A stretch of DNA of 64,000 nucleotides from Opitutia bacterium (GTDB lineage: Bacteria; Verrucomicrobiota; Verrucomicrobiia; Opitutales; Opitutaceae), in NCBI GenBank assembly GCA_016190985.1, contig JACPPI010000024.1, positions 62,001 through 126,000 of the forward strand, given 5' to 3'. Of the stretch, positions 54,203 to 62,795 are shown piece after piece. Within the stretch, counting starts at the first letter, position 1. Each line of letters begins with the position of its first letter. The position numbers were made by a program, and so were the translations under genes. A model generated the notes under the pieces. It worked only from the letters and a program-made list of their open reading frames with translations. It did not search any database and was not told the origin of the DNA.

Positions 54203-56112
54203 AGCGCTGGATCCCGGTTCTCGTTCTCCTTTTCGCCGCCGGCTGGCTGGCTACGTCGCTGCGCCCGCCACAAAACACCGGCGGCCTCGACCTCGGCGCC
54301 TTCGGCCGGCTGCCCGTGCTCGTCAACGGCCGGCTCAAGCCGCTCGACACCGTCGCCCGCACCTCCCTGCTCATCCTGCAGGGCCGCCAGCGTGTCAGTG
54401 ACCCGACCAACCCAGTCCCGTTCGTGGCCACGCCGACCGAGTGGCTGGCCGACGTGTTGTTCAATCCCGCCAAGGCGGACACCTACCCGACCTTCAAGAT
54501 CGATTCGCCCGAGGTGCTCGACCTCCTCGGGATCACGCCCGAGGACACCAAGATCGCCTACGCCAGCCCGGTGCTGCGCACGCTCGCCATCTTCGACTTC
54601 GTGCCCAAGCAGCGCACGCGCTTTCCCTTCCAGCGGCTCGAGCCCAAGCTCGCCGAGCTCGACCGGCAGGCCCAGCTCGCCGAGCCCGTCGAGGCCCAGT
54701 TGCGCACTTCGTTCCAAAAGGCCGTCGTCCAGCTCCGCGACCGGGTGCTGCTCTATCAGCGCCTCAAGCACAGCGTGCAATCGCCCGACAGCCCCGATTT
54801 CCTCGGGGAGCTGGTGCATTTCCAAAAAGCCCTGCCGGCCGGCATCGCCGCCGTGCGCGCCCGCCAGAAGGGCGAGCCGCACGACGCCGACGCCTTCAAG
54901 GCCATGAGGACGATGGCCGAACGCTACGACTTCATGGACAAGATGGGCTACCTGCTCGCCGTGCCGCCGGCCGGCGATGAGCCAAATCCCACCGCGTGGA
55001 AGTCGGCCGGCCATGCCCTGCTCGAGGCCTTCGAGGGCGGCGGCATCAACCCCAACGTCATGGCCTACGCCGCCCTCGGCCGCGCCGACCGCGAAAAGCA
55101 GCCGGGGCAGTTCAACGAGATTGTCCGCCTCTTCCGCGACCAGCTGGCGAAGCGCTTCACGCCGCAGCTCGCGAAAAGCGACCTCGAGGTCCGCTTCAAC
55201 GCCGCCGAGCCGTTCTACAAGAGCATGCAGCTCTACGCCCTCGCGTTCCTCCTCGCCATCCTCTCCTGGCTCAAGTGGCCCGAGGTGCTCGGGCGCGGCG
55301 CGTTTTATCTGACTCTGCTCGCCTTCATCGCGACCACCGCCGGCATCGCCACCCGCATGTGGCTCGAGGGCCGCCCGCCGGTCACCAACCTCTACTCCTC
55401 CGCGCTCTTCGTCGGCTGGGGCTCGGTCGGGCTCTGCCTGATTCTGGAAAAGATCCACCGCAACGCCATCGGCTCCGTCGCCGCCGGGCTGATCGGGTTT
55501 GTCACCCTGCTCATCGCCCACCACCTGTCGCTCACCGGCGACACGCTGGAGATGATGCGCGCCGTGCTCGACACCAACCTCTGGCTCGCGACCCATGTCG
55601 TCGTCGTCACCATCGGTTACGCCGCCACCTTCCTCGCCGGCTTCCTCGCGCTGATCTATGTCTGCCGGGGTGTGCTCACGAAATCCCTGGATCAGGCCAC
55701 CGCCGACGCCCTCGCCCGCATGGTCTACGGCATCGTGTGCTTCGCCACGCTGTGCAGCCTCGTCGGCACCGTCCTCGGCGGCATCTGGGCCGACCAGTCC
55801 TGGGGCCGTTTCTGGGGCTGGGACCCGAAGGAAAACGGCGCCGTCATGATCGTGCTCTGGAACGCCATCATCCTCCACGCCCGCTGGGGCGGCCTCGTCA
55901 GGCAGCGCGGCCTCATGTGCCTCGCCCTCTTCGGCAACGTCATCACGAGCTGGAGCTGGTTCGGCACCAACATGCTCGGCGTCGGCCTGCACAGCTACGG
56001 CTTCATGGACGCCGCCTTCTGGTGGCTCCTCGCCTTCGTCGCCACCCAGCTCGCCCTCATCGCCCTCGCGCAGTTGCCGCTCGAAAAATGGCGGAGCTTT
56101 AAGGCGGCTTGA
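54199..56112 (+). CDS. ccsA: Cytochrome c biogenesis protein CcsA
   Basis: 637 residues. One N-terminal helix, a long periplasmic part (about 30-345, FGRLPVLVNGRLKPLDTVAR near its start), then the CcsA domain of about eight helices. The haem-handling WGRFWGWDPKEN motif is at about 536 and flanking His residues are in GLIGFVTLLIAHHLSL, NLWLATHVVVVTIGYA and GLHSYGF. It exports and presents haem with ResB. Its start overlaps the GxxExxY stop. Confidence 0.92.
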   Translation: MKRWIPVLVLLFAAGWLATSLRPPQNTGGLDLGAFGRLPVLVNGRLKPLDTVARTSLLILQGRQRVSDPTNPVPFVATPTEWLADVLFNPAKADTYPTFKIDSPEVLDLLGITPEDTKIAYASPVLRTLAIFDFVPKQRTRFPFQRLEPKLAELDRQAQLAEPVEAQLRTSFQKAVVQLRDRVLLYQRLKHSVQSPDSPDFLGELVHFQKALPAGIAAVRARQKGEPHDADAFKAMRTMAERYDFMDKMGYLLAVPPAGDEPNPTAWKSAGHALLEAFEGGGINPNVMAYAALGRADREKQPGQFNEIVRLFRDQLAKRFTPQLAKSDLEVRFNAAEPFYKSMQLYALAFLLAILSWLKWPEVLGRGAFYLTLLAFIATTAGIATRMWLEGRPPVTNLYSSALFVGWGSVGLCLILEKIHRNAIGSVAAGLIGFVTLLIAHHLSLTGDTLEMMRAVLDTNLWLATHVVVVTIGYAATFLAGFLALIYVCRGVLTKSLDQATADALARMVYGIVCFATLCSLVGTVLGGIWADQSWGRFWGWDPKENGAVMIVLWNAIILHARWGGLVRQRGLMCLALFGNVITSWSWFGTNMLGVGLHSYGFMDAAFWWLLAFVATQLALIALAQLPLEKWRSFKAA

Positions 56113-56163
<51 letters not shown>

Positions 56164-56168
<5 letters not shown>

Positions 56169-56270
56169 CCTTCAGCAGCTCCTCGGCGTGGGCCAAGGCG
56201 CTCTTGGCGCTGCGGTCGCCGAGCATCCGGGGCGAGTTCGCCTATGCGGCCCTTGCGGTTGTCGTGGATT
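56164..56270 (-). pseudogene. Fragment of a second recN 3' end
   Basis: 56174-56270 matches 57304-57399, the 3' end of recN, at about 86 of 97 positions with one inserted base. Translated, it gives IHDNRKGRIGELA, then after the frameshift MLGDRSAKSALAHAEELLKG and a TAG. The fragment has no start. It lies after the SDR gene, so the SDR gene is bounded by two copies of the recN 3' end. Confidence 0.85.
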
Positions 56271-56293
56271 GACGCGGCCGCTCTATTCGAGGC

Positions 56294-57160
56294 CTATTCC
56301 GGGAGGCGCGCGTCCAGGCCGAAGTCGCGTTGGACACTCTGATACCAGGTGGCGTCATCCGCCGCGCCCCAGTCGACCCACTGTTCGTCGCTCATCGCGG
56401 CCCGCCATTGCAGAAACGGGGCCGCCGTGGGGCCGACAGGATGCCGCAGTTGCCAGGTGCCGCTCTCGATAATTTCGCGCACCTTTCCACCGACCAGCGT
56501 GGGCGAAGGAGGATTTTTCAACGTGGCGGCAAACAGGCCGGCCATCCGGCGCGTGTGCGGATAGGCCGAGGCCTCCGGTGCCTCCCCGATGCGTTGCGCC
56601 ATGGCCGTGTCGATGATGCCCGGTTGGACAATGGCCACCCGGATGTTGAACATCTTCGCTTCCTGCGCCAGCGCCTCGCTCAGCGCCTCCAGCGCGAATT
56701 TCGACGCGGAATAGGCGCCCAACGGCGGCGCCGAGATCTTCCCGGACACCGAGGTTACATTGATGATGCAGCCGGCTTTGCGGGCCCGCATTCCCGGCAT
56801 CACGGCTTGGATACAGCGCAGCGCCCCGAAAAAATTCGTCTCCATCACGGCGCGGACCTCGGCCAGCCCGAGCTCCTCCGTGGTGCCGCGACGCTCAATC
56901 CCGGCGTTGTTGACCAGGACGTCGATGGGTCCGCTGGTCTTGACGATCGCCGCAATCCCCTCGGCGACGGAGCTATCCGAATCCACATCCATGGCGGAGA
57001 CCGTGACCGGCAATCCTTCTTTCTTCGCCATCTGCGCCAATTCCGGGGCGCCACTCGGATTGCGCATCGTCGCGTGGACCGTGTGGCCCGCCCGGCCAAG
57101 TTCCAGGGCTATTGCCAGGCCAATGCCTTTGCTCGTGCCGGTAATCAATACGGATGCCAT
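56294..57160 (-). CDS. Short-chain dehydrogenase/reductase
   Basis: 288 residues from the ATG at 57160. The Rossmann motif TGTSKGIG, the NNAG motif (VLVNNAGIERRG), catalytic Ser in INVTSVSGKIS and YSASKFALEALSE (Tyr-x-x-x-Lys) are all present; PGIIDTAM follows. It is a classical SDR using NAD(P)H; substrate unknown. It lies between recN and a duplicate of the recN 3' end, so it appears to have been inserted there. A ribosome site is weak (AGAAG). The 124 bp upstream to recN hold nothing recognised. Confidence 0.9.
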   Translation of the reverse strand: MASVLITGTSKGIGLAIALELGRAGHTVHATMRNPSGAPELAQMAKKEGLPVTVSAMDVDSDSSVAEGIAAIVKTSGPIDVLVNNAGIERRGTTEELGLAEVRAVMETNFFGALRCIQAVMPGMRARKAGCIINVTSVSGKISAPPLGAYSASKFALEALSEALAQEAKMFNIRVAIVQPGIIDTAMAQRIGEAPEASAYPHTRRMAGLFAATLKNPPSPTLVGGKVREIIESGTWQLRHPVGPTAAPFLQWRAAMSDEQWVDWGAADDATWYQSVQRDFGLDARLPE

Positions 57161-57284
57161 GGGAATATCTTCTGGGTTGGGGTTGGGTGGTGATAGCATA
57201 CCAGTGGCCCGCCGACCGCAATCGGTCAACGGCATACATCATGCTTTCGAAGCAACCGCAGCAAGCAGCCCCGGCCATTCGGGA

Positions 57285-58955
57285 TCAACGGCGTCTGGCA
57301 GCCAGCAACTCCTCGGCGTGGGCGAGCGCGCTCTTGGCGCTGCGGTCGCCCAGCATCCGCGCGAGTTCGCCGATGCGGCCCTTGCGATTGCCGTGGATCG
57401 GCTCGATGGCGACCGTCGCACGGTCGCCGCTCTGGTCCTTGGTCACGACGAAATGATTCTGCGCCTGCGCCGCCACCTGCGGCAGATGCGTGACGCACAG
57501 CACCTGATGCCGCTCGGCGATGCCGGCCATCTTCTCGCCGACAATCCGCCCGATCTCGCCGCCCACGTTGGCGTCCACCTCGTCGAACACCAGCAGCGGC
57601 ACGTCGTCGATCTCCGCCAGCACGGCCTTGAGCGCGAGCATCACGCGCGCCAGTTCGCCGCTCGACGCGATGCGGTGCAGCGGCAGCGCCGGCTCGCCCA
57701 CGTTGGGCGAGAACAAAAACTCCACGCCGCAGTCGCCGTGCGGGCCCAGCTCCGGCAGCGAAACCAGCCGGACCCGAAAATCGGCCTTCTTGAAGCCGAG
57801 CTGGCCGATCAGCTTGGCGCCGGCCTTGGCCAGTTGCAGCGCGGCTTTCTCGCGCGTGGCGCGCAGCTCGGCGGCGGCCTTTTTCGCCGCCTTGTGCGCC
57901 TCGGCGATCTGTTTCTCCAGTTTCTCGAGCGAGCCTTCGATGTCGCCCTGCACTTCCAGTTTGCGGCGCATCCCGTCGCGGGCGGCGATGACAGCCTCCA
58001 GCTTGGCGCCGTGCTTCCGCTTCAGCTCCAGCCAGGCGTTCATCCTCCCCTGCAGCGCCTCGGCCTGCTCGGGATCAAAGTTCAGCGACTGCGCCAGCGT
58101 GGAAAACTCCGCGTCGAGATCCCCCAGCTCAACCGAGGTTGACAGCAGCCGGTCGGCCAGCGGTTTGCTCGCCGCATCCAGCGACTCCAGTTGCCGCGCC
58201 TGCCGGAGCAGGGCCGCGAGCCGGCCAAGGAGGCCGTCGTCCCCGCTGAGCCCGTGGCTCAGGCCGGCGGCGAGCGCCGTGATCTCCTGCGCGCTTTGCT
58301 GCCGCGTGAAGTCGCGCTCCAGCGCGGCGATGGCTTCGTCGGTCAGGTCGAGGGCGTCGATCCTCGCGAGTTGCGCCTTCAGGAAATCGATCTGGTCGGC
58401 GGACAGTTTCTCCGCGCCGAGCAGCCGCTCGCGCTCCTCCGCCATTTCGCGCCAGGCGCGGTAATGCAGCGTGTATTTCTCCCGGGCCGCCTCGTTCTTG
58501 GCGAACAGGTCGAGCAGCTCGCGCTGGCAGCCTTCCTTCAGCAGCCGGCGCGGCTCGCCCGGACCGTGGAAATCTATCCAGTGTTCGCCCAGTGCCTGCA
58601 GCGCCGCAAGGGTCGCCAGGCCGCCGTTGATGGAAATCCGGGGCGCCTTGTCGCGCGGCAGGCTGCGCTTGAGGATGAGCACGCCATCGTCGCAGGCCGG
58701 CAGGTCGAGCGCCGCGAGCGCGGCGTCGAGCTTGCGGCTGTCGGTGAAGAACAGCGCCGCCTCGACCTCGGTGGCGGGCGCGCCCTGGCGGATGATGGCC
58801 TTGTCGGCCCGCGCGCCGGCGAGCAGGGAGAGGGCGCCGAGCAGGATGCTCTTGCCCGCCCCCGTCTCGCCGGTGACGGCGGTGAACCCGGCCTCAAATT
58901 CCAGTTCCACCTCCTCAAGCAGGGCGAGATTGCGGATGCGGAGGCTTTGCAGCAT
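57285..58955 (-). CDS. recN: DNA repair protein RecN
   Basis: 556 residues. Walker A GETGAGKS near 30-37, two coiled-coil stretches, signature SSGELARVMLALKAVL and Walker B LLVFDEVDANVGG, then CVTHLPQVAAQA. RecN is an SMC-like ATPase in double-strand-break repair. The C-terminus ends AHAEELLAARRR, whereas the fragment at 56164 ends AHAEELLKG; the latter may be the older end and the present tail a replacement. Confidence 0.95.
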   Translation of the reverse strand: MLQSLRIRNLALLEEVELEFEAGFTAVTGETGAGKSILLGALSLLAGARADKAIIRQGAPATEVEAALFFTDSRKLDAALAALDLPACDDGVLILKRSLPRDKAPRISINGGLATLAALQALGEHWIDFHGPGEPRRLLKEGCQRELLDLFAKNEAAREKYTLHYRAWREMAEERERLLGAEKLSADQIDFLKAQLARIDALDLTDEAIAALERDFTRQQSAQEITALAAGLSHGLSGDDGLLGRLAALLRQARQLESLDAASKPLADRLLSTSVELGDLDAEFSTLAQSLNFDPEQAEALQGRMNAWLELKRKHGAKLEAVIAARDGMRRKLEVQGDIEGSLEKLEKQIAEAHKAAKKAAAELRATREKAALQLAKAGAKLIGQLGFKKADFRVRLVSLPELGPHGDCGVEFLFSPNVGEPALPLHRIASSGELARVMLALKAVLAEIDDVPLLVFDEVDANVGGEIGRIVGEKMAGIAERHQVLCVTHLPQVAAQAQNHFVVTKDQSGDRATVAIEPIHGNRKGRIGELARMLGDRSAKSALAHAEELLAARRR

Positions 58956-59084
58956 GTCGGCAGGTGTTTACCGGGCAGGGCCTTAAATGCACGCGAAAAG
59001 CAGGCCGCTGCGCCCCGCCCGCGGCGCGGCAGGGCGGTCCGCAATAGCTTTGCGGTCAGCCCGGCCGGCCGCCAACCTGCGGCC

Positions 59085-60917
59085 ATGCAATCCCGCCCGC
59101 CGACCGCGATCGCCGATAGCCCGGCCCGCGCGCAGGCGGAGATCATCCGGCTTGCCTATGACGATCTGCCGGTCGCGCTCGTGGCGATCGTGGTCGTCTC
59201 CACCGGTCTGGCCTGGGTCGTGGCCCGCAACCATGCACCCGCCCACGCGTGGGTCTGGCTGGCCTGCATGCTGGCCATGGTCGCCGGCCGTTACTTCCTG
59301 GTGCGGCGCTTTCGCCAGACCCGCCACGAAACGGGCCAGGTTCAGGTCAACGAGCGCCGCTTCGTCATCGGCGCCGTGCTGGGCGGCGTGGGCTGGGGTT
59401 ATGCCGGCTGGGCCTTCTATCCGCTCATGTCGGGCGAGCACGAGCTGTCGCTGCTGGTTTTGGTGCTGGCCGGCATGACGGCCGGCGCCACCCGCTCCCT
59501 CGGCCCGCTCCCGAAGGCCTGCTGGTCCTTCCAACTGCTCGCGCTCCTGCCCCTGATCCTGCGCCTGCTGCTCGCCGGCGGCGTGGTGCAGACGCTGATC
59601 GGTGTTTTCGTCGTGCTCTATCTGGCCCTGCTGATGCCGCTGGTCCGCAGCTACCACCAGAACCTGAGCAAGTCCCTTCGCCTCGGCTTTGAATACGCCG
59701 GGCTGGTCACCGAACTGAGCGAAGAGAACGCCACCCGCAAAAAGGCGGAGACCGGACTGCGGGCCGCGATGGAACGCGCCGAGGAGGCCAGCCGGGCCAA
59801 GAGCACTTTCCTCGCCACCATGAGCCACGAGATCCGCACGCCGATGAACGGGGTGCTGGGCATGCTCGACCTGCTCAAGACCACCGGCCTGACCCCCGCC
59901 CAGCGCGAGCAGGTCGAGACCGCCTCCACCTCGGCCGAGTCGCTGCTGCGGATGCTCAACGACATCCTGGATTTCTCCAAAATCGAGCACGGCCGCCTGG
60001 ATTTCGAGAATGTCCCCTTCCGCGCCGCCCGGGTCTCCGAGGAAACGGTCCGGCTCATGCGCCCGATGGCCGTGGCCAAGTCCCTCCAGCTTCATTTCGC
60101 GGCCGACGCCGCCGCGATGACCCGCGTCATGGGCGATCCCATGCGGCTGCGCCAGGTGCTGCTCAACCTGATCGGCAACGCCATCAAATTCTCCGAGCAC
60201 GGCGAGATCACCCTGCAACTGTCCGGCAAGCTTCTGGAGTCGCCGCCCCGGTTGGAGCTGACGGTGGCGGTGCGCGACCAGGGCATCGGCATCGCCCCCG
60301 ATGTCCAAGACCGCCTCTTCGCGCCGTTCATGCAGGGCGACAGTTCGATGAGCCGGCGCTATGGCGGCTCGGGCCTGGGTCTCGCCATCTCCCAGAAACT
60401 CGTCCAGCGGATGGGGGGAAACATCACCGCCGAGAGCCGGCCCGGACAGGGCTCCCGCTTCGCCTTCACCGTCACATTCCCCCTTTCCAAGGAGCGCAAC
60501 ACCGCGGTGCCGTTCCCCACGGACGCCGCGGCGGCCCGGAACCTCTCCGGCCGCGTGCTCGTGGTGGAGGACGACCCGGTCAACCAGCGAGTCGCCGCCC
60601 TCATGCTCCAGCGGCTCGGCCTGCAACACCACGTGGTGGCCGACGGACCCAGCGCCCTCAGCATCATCGAGTCCAGCGAATGGGACCTCGTTCTCATGGA
60701 CCTCCAACTGCCTGGCATCGACGGCATGGAGACAACCCGCCGCGCCCGGCTGCTGCTGGGCGACCGCTCGCTGCCCATCATCGCGCTCACCGCCAACGCC
60801 CGCGCCGAGGAGCGCGCCGCCTGCCTGATGGCCGGCATGGACGACTTCCTGGCAAAACCCCTTCGCACCGAAGCCCTCCAGACCTGCCTGGCCCGCTGGC
60901 TCGATGCCGCGCGTTGA
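59085..60917 (+). CDS. Hybrid sensor histidine kinase/response regulator
   Basis: 610 residues from the ATG at 59085. About six hydrophobic helices (residues 25-200) form a membrane sensor without a large extracellular loop. HisKA follows with MSHEIRTPMNGVLGML (His at about 248), HATPase_c with NLIGNAIKF, DQGIGIAPDVQDRLF and GGSGLGLAIS, and a receiver domain with VLVVEDDPVNQR and phospho-acceptor Asp in LVLMDLQLPGIDG. No partner regulator or Hpt gene is adjacent. Signal and target unknown. Confidence 0.92.
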   Translation: MQSRPPTAIADSPARAQAEIIRLAYDDLPVALVAIVVVSTGLAWVVARNHAPAHAWVWLACMLAMVAGRYFLVRRFRQTRHETGQVQVNERRFVIGAVLGGVGWGYAGWAFYPLMSGEHELSLLVLVLAGMTAGATRSLGPLPKACWSFQLLALLPLILRLLLAGGVVQTLIGVFVVLYLALLMPLVRSYHQNLSKSLRLGFEYAGLVTELSEENATRKKAETGLRAAMERAEEASRAKSTFLATMSHEIRTPMNGVLGMLDLLKTTGLTPAQREQVETASTSAESLLRMLNDILDFSKIEHGRLDFENVPFRAARVSEETVRLMRPMAVAKSLQLHFAADAAAMTRVMGDPMRLRQVLLNLIGNAIKFSEHGEITLQLSGKLLESPPRLELTVAVRDQGIGIAPDVQDRLFAPFMQGDSSMSRRYGGSGLGLAISQKLVQRMGGNITAESRPGQGSRFAFTVTFPLSKERNTAVPFPTDAAAARNLSGRVLVVEDDPVNQRVAALMLQRLGLQHHVVADGPSALSIIESSEWDLVLMDLQLPGIDGMETTRRARLLLGDRSLPIIALTANARAEERAACLMAGMDDFLAKPLRTEALQTCLARWLDAAR

Positions 60918-61016
60918 CCGGAGCCCGCCGGCGATTTCCGTCCCGGCGGCCAATTTGCCGCCGGTCCGAATTATCCTTGCACCGCCTCTCGCGAATTGTT
61001 CACTCCTCGCCTTCGC

Positions 61017-61093
61017 GGACCTTTAGCTCAGTTGGTTAGAGCGTTTCCTTGACATGGAAAAGGTCACTGGTTCGAGTCCAGTAAGGTCCACCA
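61017..61093 (+). tRNA. tRNA-Val (anticodon GAC), CCA encoded
   Basis: 77 bases. Acceptor GGACCTT pairs fully with AAGGTCC, followed by A and an encoded CCA. The D stem is GCTC/GAGC, anticodon stem TTTCC/GGAAA with loop TTGACAT (anticodon GAC), and T stem ACTGG/CCAGT with TTCGAGT loop. All stems are perfect. Confidence 0.97.
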
Positions 61094-61182
61094 GTCTTCG
61101 CCCCCAGAGGGGGCTACGACTCGGCAAGCCGGTCGAGTGTCCGGCCAGCTGCATGCGAAAGATCGCCCCTTCGGGCGAAGAC
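61094..61182. repeat. Inverted-repeat region between tRNA-Val and the GIY-YIG gene
   Basis: GTCTTCGCCC (61094-61103) directly after the tRNA CCA is inverted exactly as GGGCGAAGAC (61173-61182). Inside are smaller hairpins: GCCCCC-AGA-GGGGGC at 61100-61114, which may terminate the tRNA transcript, and TCGCCC-CTTC-GGGCGA at 61163-61178. GIY-YIG genes are often found next to tRNA genes with such structures, by recollection. Confidence 0.65.
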
Positions 61183-61222
61183 CGCCGCGCCGGAGCGCAG
61201 CGCAGGCGGGCCTGACAACCCC

Positions 61223-61501
61223 ATGACGCGCATGTTTTCTTACGTCTATATCCTCGAACCGGTGAGCGCGGAGCCCCGGTTCTACGTCGGCCTGACCGAC
61301 GACCTGAAAGCCAGGCTGCGCAAGCACAACAAGGGAGCCGTGCCCCATACGGCCAAATTTCGACCTTGGCGTCTGAAAACTGCCCCGGCTTTTTCTTCCC
61401 GGGACCGGGCCGTGGCCTTTGAGCGTTACTTGAAGACTTCCTCTCCGGCCGGGCCTTCGCGAAAAAAGTGCTTTGATCCATGTGCAGCCGCTACACCCTG
61501 A
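61223..61501 (+). pseudogene. GIY-YIG endonuclease-fold gene with a 3' frameshift
   Basis: The frame reads MTRMFSYVYILEPVSAEPRF and shows YVYIL with FYVGLT (GIY-YIG), LKARLRKHN (Arg) and AFERYLK (Glu). After TSS the frame leaves the family: it gives PAGPSRKKCFDPCAAATP. In the +2 frame the usual end GRAFAKKVL is readable, with TGA at 61474-61476, just before the yedK ATG. A CT duplication in TCCTCTCC (61437-61446 region) explains it. The domain itself is intact up to the last helix, so activity may persist. Confidence 0.8.
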
Positions 61502-62145
61502 CCGACCTCAAGGCGCTGCTGGCCCTGGTGGAAGCGACCGGTCTCGGCGTTGACATCGACCTCGATGTTCTGCCGGCCCGCTACAACGTGGCGCCGACCC
61601 GGCGTATGCCTGTCATCTTGCGCGACGGCGAAACCCGCGGGGCCGCCATGCGCTTCGGCCTGACTCTGCCGGCGCGAAATCCAGCGGAAAAACCCTTGCT
61701 CGTCGCCAATGCCCGGGCGGAGACCTTGCTCATTAGGCAAGGATTCCGGGACGCCACCCAGCGCCGCCGTTGCCTCGTGCCGGCGGACGGCTTCTACGAA
61801 TGGGAGAAACAGGGCCGCGTGCGCCTGCCCCATTACTTTGCCCTGAAGAACCGCGCGGCGTTTTTCTTCGCCGGCCTTTGGGAACCGGCGACCGACACGA
61901 CCCCGACTTCCTTCGCCATCGTCACAACGACACCCAACACCCTGCTCCGGCCCATCCACGACCGGATGCCCGTCATGCTCGGACCCAACAGCGGTCCCGC
62001 CTGGCTCGGCGACTCTCCCCTCGAACCGGCCCGGTTGGCGCAGCTCTGCCGTCCGCTGCCTGCGGAGCGCATGACCGGTTGGCGCGTGGACCCGCGGGTC
62101 AATATTGCCCGCTATGAGGCGGCCGACTGCGTCGCGCCTGTTTGA
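61480..62145 (+). CDS. yedK: SOS response-associated peptidase (SRAP, YedK/HMCES family)
   Basis: 221 residues. MCSRYTL gives the catalytic Cys2; RYNVAPT, the NARAET segment, GFYEWEKQG (active Glu) and IHDRMPV (His) complete the site. The protein forms a thiazolidine crosslink to abasic sites in single-stranded DNA and so protects them. The present GIY-YIG frame overlaps its start, but the older stop would leave 3 bp. The operon with pyrR may be incidental. Confidence 0.95.
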   Translation: MCSRYTLTDLKALLALVEATGLGVDIDLDVLPARYNVAPTRRMPVILRDGETRGAAMRFGLTLPARNPAEKPLLVANARAETLLIRQGFRDATQRRRCLVPADGFYEWEKQGRVRLPHYFALKNRAAFFFAGLWEPATDTTPTSFAIVTTTPNTLLRPIHDRMPVMLGPNSGPAWLGDSPLEPARLAQLCRPLPAERMTGWRVDPRVNIARYEAADCVAPV

Positions 62146-62192
62146 GCTTTGCGCTGGACGGCCTGCACGACGCCCCTCAATACCTTGGGCTC

Positions 62193-62795
62193 GTGGCCAC
62201 ACTTCCGAAGCACGACGCCAAGACGATCGATCAAACGGTCGCGCGCGTGGCTTCCTCCATCGCCCGGCGGCACGCCAAAACCGGCCGCCTCCTGCTGCTG
62301 GGCATCGCCAACGGCGGCATCATCCTCGCCCGGCGCCTCGCCGCGCACCTCGCGAAAGCCGGCCTCAAACCCGGCCTCGGCACCATCGACATCTCGTTTC
62401 ATCGCGACGACATCGGGCGCAACCCGATCCCGAAGGAATTTTCGCCGACCGTCATTCCCCACGAGGTCAACGGCGCGACCGTCATTCTCGTGGATGACGT
62501 GCTTCACTCCGGCCGCACCGTGAAAGCCGCGCTGGACGAGCTGTTCGACCACGGCCGTCCCGCCAACGTCGAGCTGGCAGTGCTGGTGGACCGGGGTGGC
62601 CGCCGGCTGCCCATCGCCCCCGACTACACCGGCCTAGTCCTTGTCGCGGGCGACTCGGAAAAGATCAAAGTGCGCCTCGACGCTCGCGACCCAAGCCGCG
62701 ATACCATTCTCAGCGAATCTGCTGCCGGTGCTGGTTCCAAATCGAAAATCGAGAATCGAAAATCCAAAATCCTTTCCCGTGCCCTGGCATCGTAA
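62193..62795 (+). CDS. pyrR: PyrR bifunctional pyrimidine operon regulator/uracil phosphoribosyltransferase
   Basis: 200 residues from a GTG at 62193; a TTG at 62142 overlapping the yedK stop is an alternative. The PRPP motif VILVDDVLHSGRTVKAALDE, LLLLGIANGGIILARRL and LAVLVDRGGRRLPIAPDY identify PyrR. It binds pyr mRNA and senses UMP in many bacteria; no PyrR-binding leader was identified here. The C-terminus beyond about IKVRLDARDPSRDT is an extension whose last part, KSKIENRKSKIL, comes from a heptamer array. It overlaps the pyrB start. Confidence 0.88.
   Translation: MATLPKHDAKTIDQTVARVASSIARRHAKTGRLLLLGIANGGIILARRLAAHLAKAGLKPGLGTIDISFHRDDIGRNPIPKEFSPTVIPHEVNGATVILVDDVLHSGRTVKAALDELFDHGRPANVELAVLVDRGGRRLPIAPDYTGLVLVAGDSEKIKVRLDARDPSRDTILSESAAGAGSKSKIENRKSKILSRALAS
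62739..62772 (+). repeat. Heptamer array in the pyrR 3' end
   Basis: AAATCGA, AAATCGA, GAATCGA, AAATCCA and a partial copy. It is translated in frame as KSKIENRKSKI. The same family, strand sense and frame occur in smc at 12812-12843. It ends 6 bp before the pyrB GTG, so it also forms part of the pyrB leader. Confidence 0.85.

Noticed and set aside
61437-61476. Programmed ribosomal frameshift in the GIY-YIG gene
   Set aside because: No slippery heptamer or downstream structure was seen; a CT dinucleotide duplication explains the shift more simply.
61023-61481. Reverse-strand frame over the tRNA with a translation ending TGLEPVTFSMSRKRSNQLS
   Set aside because: This is the antisense reading of the tRNA-Val gene, a well-known false protein type.
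62641-62778. Longer PyrB start at the ATG 62641
   Set aside because: It would add 46 residues read from the pyrR coding sequence and its heptamer array, none typical of PyrB; the GTG at 62779 fits the family start.
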